A DNA stretch of 21,840 nucleotides. Source: CAZMCC01 sp964564695. Its GTDB lineage: Bacteria > Planctomycetota > Phycisphaerae > Phycisphaerales > UBA1924. The notes under the pieces are model-generated. The model was not told the DNA's origin and made no database searches. It saw only the letters and a program-made list of their open reading frames with translations. Each line of letters opens with the position of its first letter. Within the stretch, counting starts at the first letter, position 1. Shown in pieces: positions 21,511 to 21,840 of the stretch. Location of the stretch: NCBI GenBank assembly GCA_964564695.1, contig CAZMCC010000069.1:1-21840 (forward strand), read 5' to 3'. A program made the position numbers and the translations under genes.

Positions 21511-21840
21511 CTACGCACCGGACTCGGGTGTGGGTCGGTCCGGCGCAGAAGGCGGCTGCGGCGGGGGCGGAGGGTTATCCGCCGAGGGACCCGCGCTGGG
21601 CTCCTGCGGGGGACGGGGCCCGCCGCCTCCGGCGTTGGGGGAGTTGGGTGGGCGCTGATCCCGGGGTCGGTCCTGTCGAGGCGGGTCCTGGTCGGTGCGC
21701 GGGCGTCCATCTCGAGGCCGGTCGTCACGAGGCCGTCCGTCGCGGGGACGGTCATCGCGCCGGGGCTCGCGGGGGCCGCCGCCACCGCCGTCGCGCGGGC
21801 CGCCGCGGTTGTCGGGACGGCCGCCTTGGGGGCGTCCTTC
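21511..21840 (-). CDS. C-terminal Arg/Gly/Pro/Asp-rich tail of a truncated gene
   Basis: The frame is open from the right edge of the window to the TAG at 21513-21511, 109 residues. It has no start inside the window. It reads as a low-complexity tail: GGRPDNRGGPRDGGGGGPRE, then RDDRPRDGRPRDDRPRDGRPR (a repeat of RDDRPRDGRP), then a Pro/Ser-rich end PPPPPQPPSAPDRPTPESGA. Such RG/RP-rich tails occur on RNA-binding proteins such as DEAD-box helicases and pseudouridine synthases; I cannot tell which, or whether it is either, because the body of the protein is missing. It lies 30 bases before the signal peptidase gene on the same strand, so the two are probably co-transcribed. Confidence 0.6.
   Translation of the reverse strand, partial: EGRPQGGRPDNRGGPRDGGGGGPREPRRDDRPRDGRPRDDRPRDGRPRTDQDPPRQDRPRDQRPPNSPNAGGGGPRPPQEPSAGPSADNPPPPPQPPSAPDRPTPESGA

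Noticed and set aside
21504..21785. 93-residue minus-strand frame at the right edge
   Set aside because: It overlaps the better frame at 21511-21840, whose regular RDDRPRDGRP repeats and GC-rich third positions indicate the true coding frame.

Overview
The window looks like a chromosomal segment from a high-GC member of the Planctomycetota, most likely class Phycisphaerae. The best pointer is the protein at 15400-17100. It ends in a Cys-bounded, NSTD-containing double repeat of the GC-type dockerin kind that I associate with Phycisphaerales. It also carries tandem 'NxxGxxAF'-like repeats. Supporting signs are type II pseudopilin-like proteins with a late MADG-type motif, many GTG/TTG starts, and intergenic regions full of hairpin-forming repeats. 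The taxonomic call is inference; there is no rRNA gene in the window.

Layout. 1-1247: a poorly coding left edge with one doubtful tiny ORF (83-262), one small hypothetical gene on the minus strand (404-775), and a hairpin-rich intergenic repeat region. 1248-8407: a promoter-like sequence and then nuoJ-K-L-M-N on the plus strand, the membrane half of respiratory complex I. L/M and M/N are coupled by ATGA overlaps. nuoA-I are not here, so the cluster is split or continues elsewhere. 8423-8608: a nested inverted repeat between the converging nuoN and nadE. 8619-13734: a minus-strand operon read in the order GT-C-like membrane glycosyltransferase, flippase-like membrane protein (ATGA overlap), glutamine-dependent NAD synthetase. 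13791-14306: a divergent Fur-family regulator lacking the usual Cys pairs. 14373-15335: a secreted protein of unknown function. 15400-17100: the dockerin-bearing repeat protein. 17354-19459: two tandem pseudopilin paralogues, the second broken by an apparent loss of one GTGA unit. 19457-19749: a repeat cluster whose copies begin on the stop codons of the two converging genes. 19747-21480: signal peptidase I with a roughly 315-residue insertion. 21511-21840: the C-terminal Arg/Gly/Pro/Asp-rich tail of a gene entering from the right edge.

How it fits together. The Nuo subunits form the proton-pumping arm of NADH:quinone oxidoreductase, and NadE makes the NAD that this enzyme turns over, although the two lie on opposite strands with a repeat between them. 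The GT-C/flippase pair suggests envelope glycoconjugate or lipid work. The pseudopilins, the dockerin protein, the secreted protein and signal peptidase I all concern export and the cell surface.

I do not see a clearly new multi-gene system. The most unusual items are the frameshifted pseudopilin with its GTGA slippage signature, the repeat that abuts two convergent stop codons, the insertion-bearing signal peptidase, the Cys-less Fur protein, and a quadruplex-like G-tract just upstream of nuoL.
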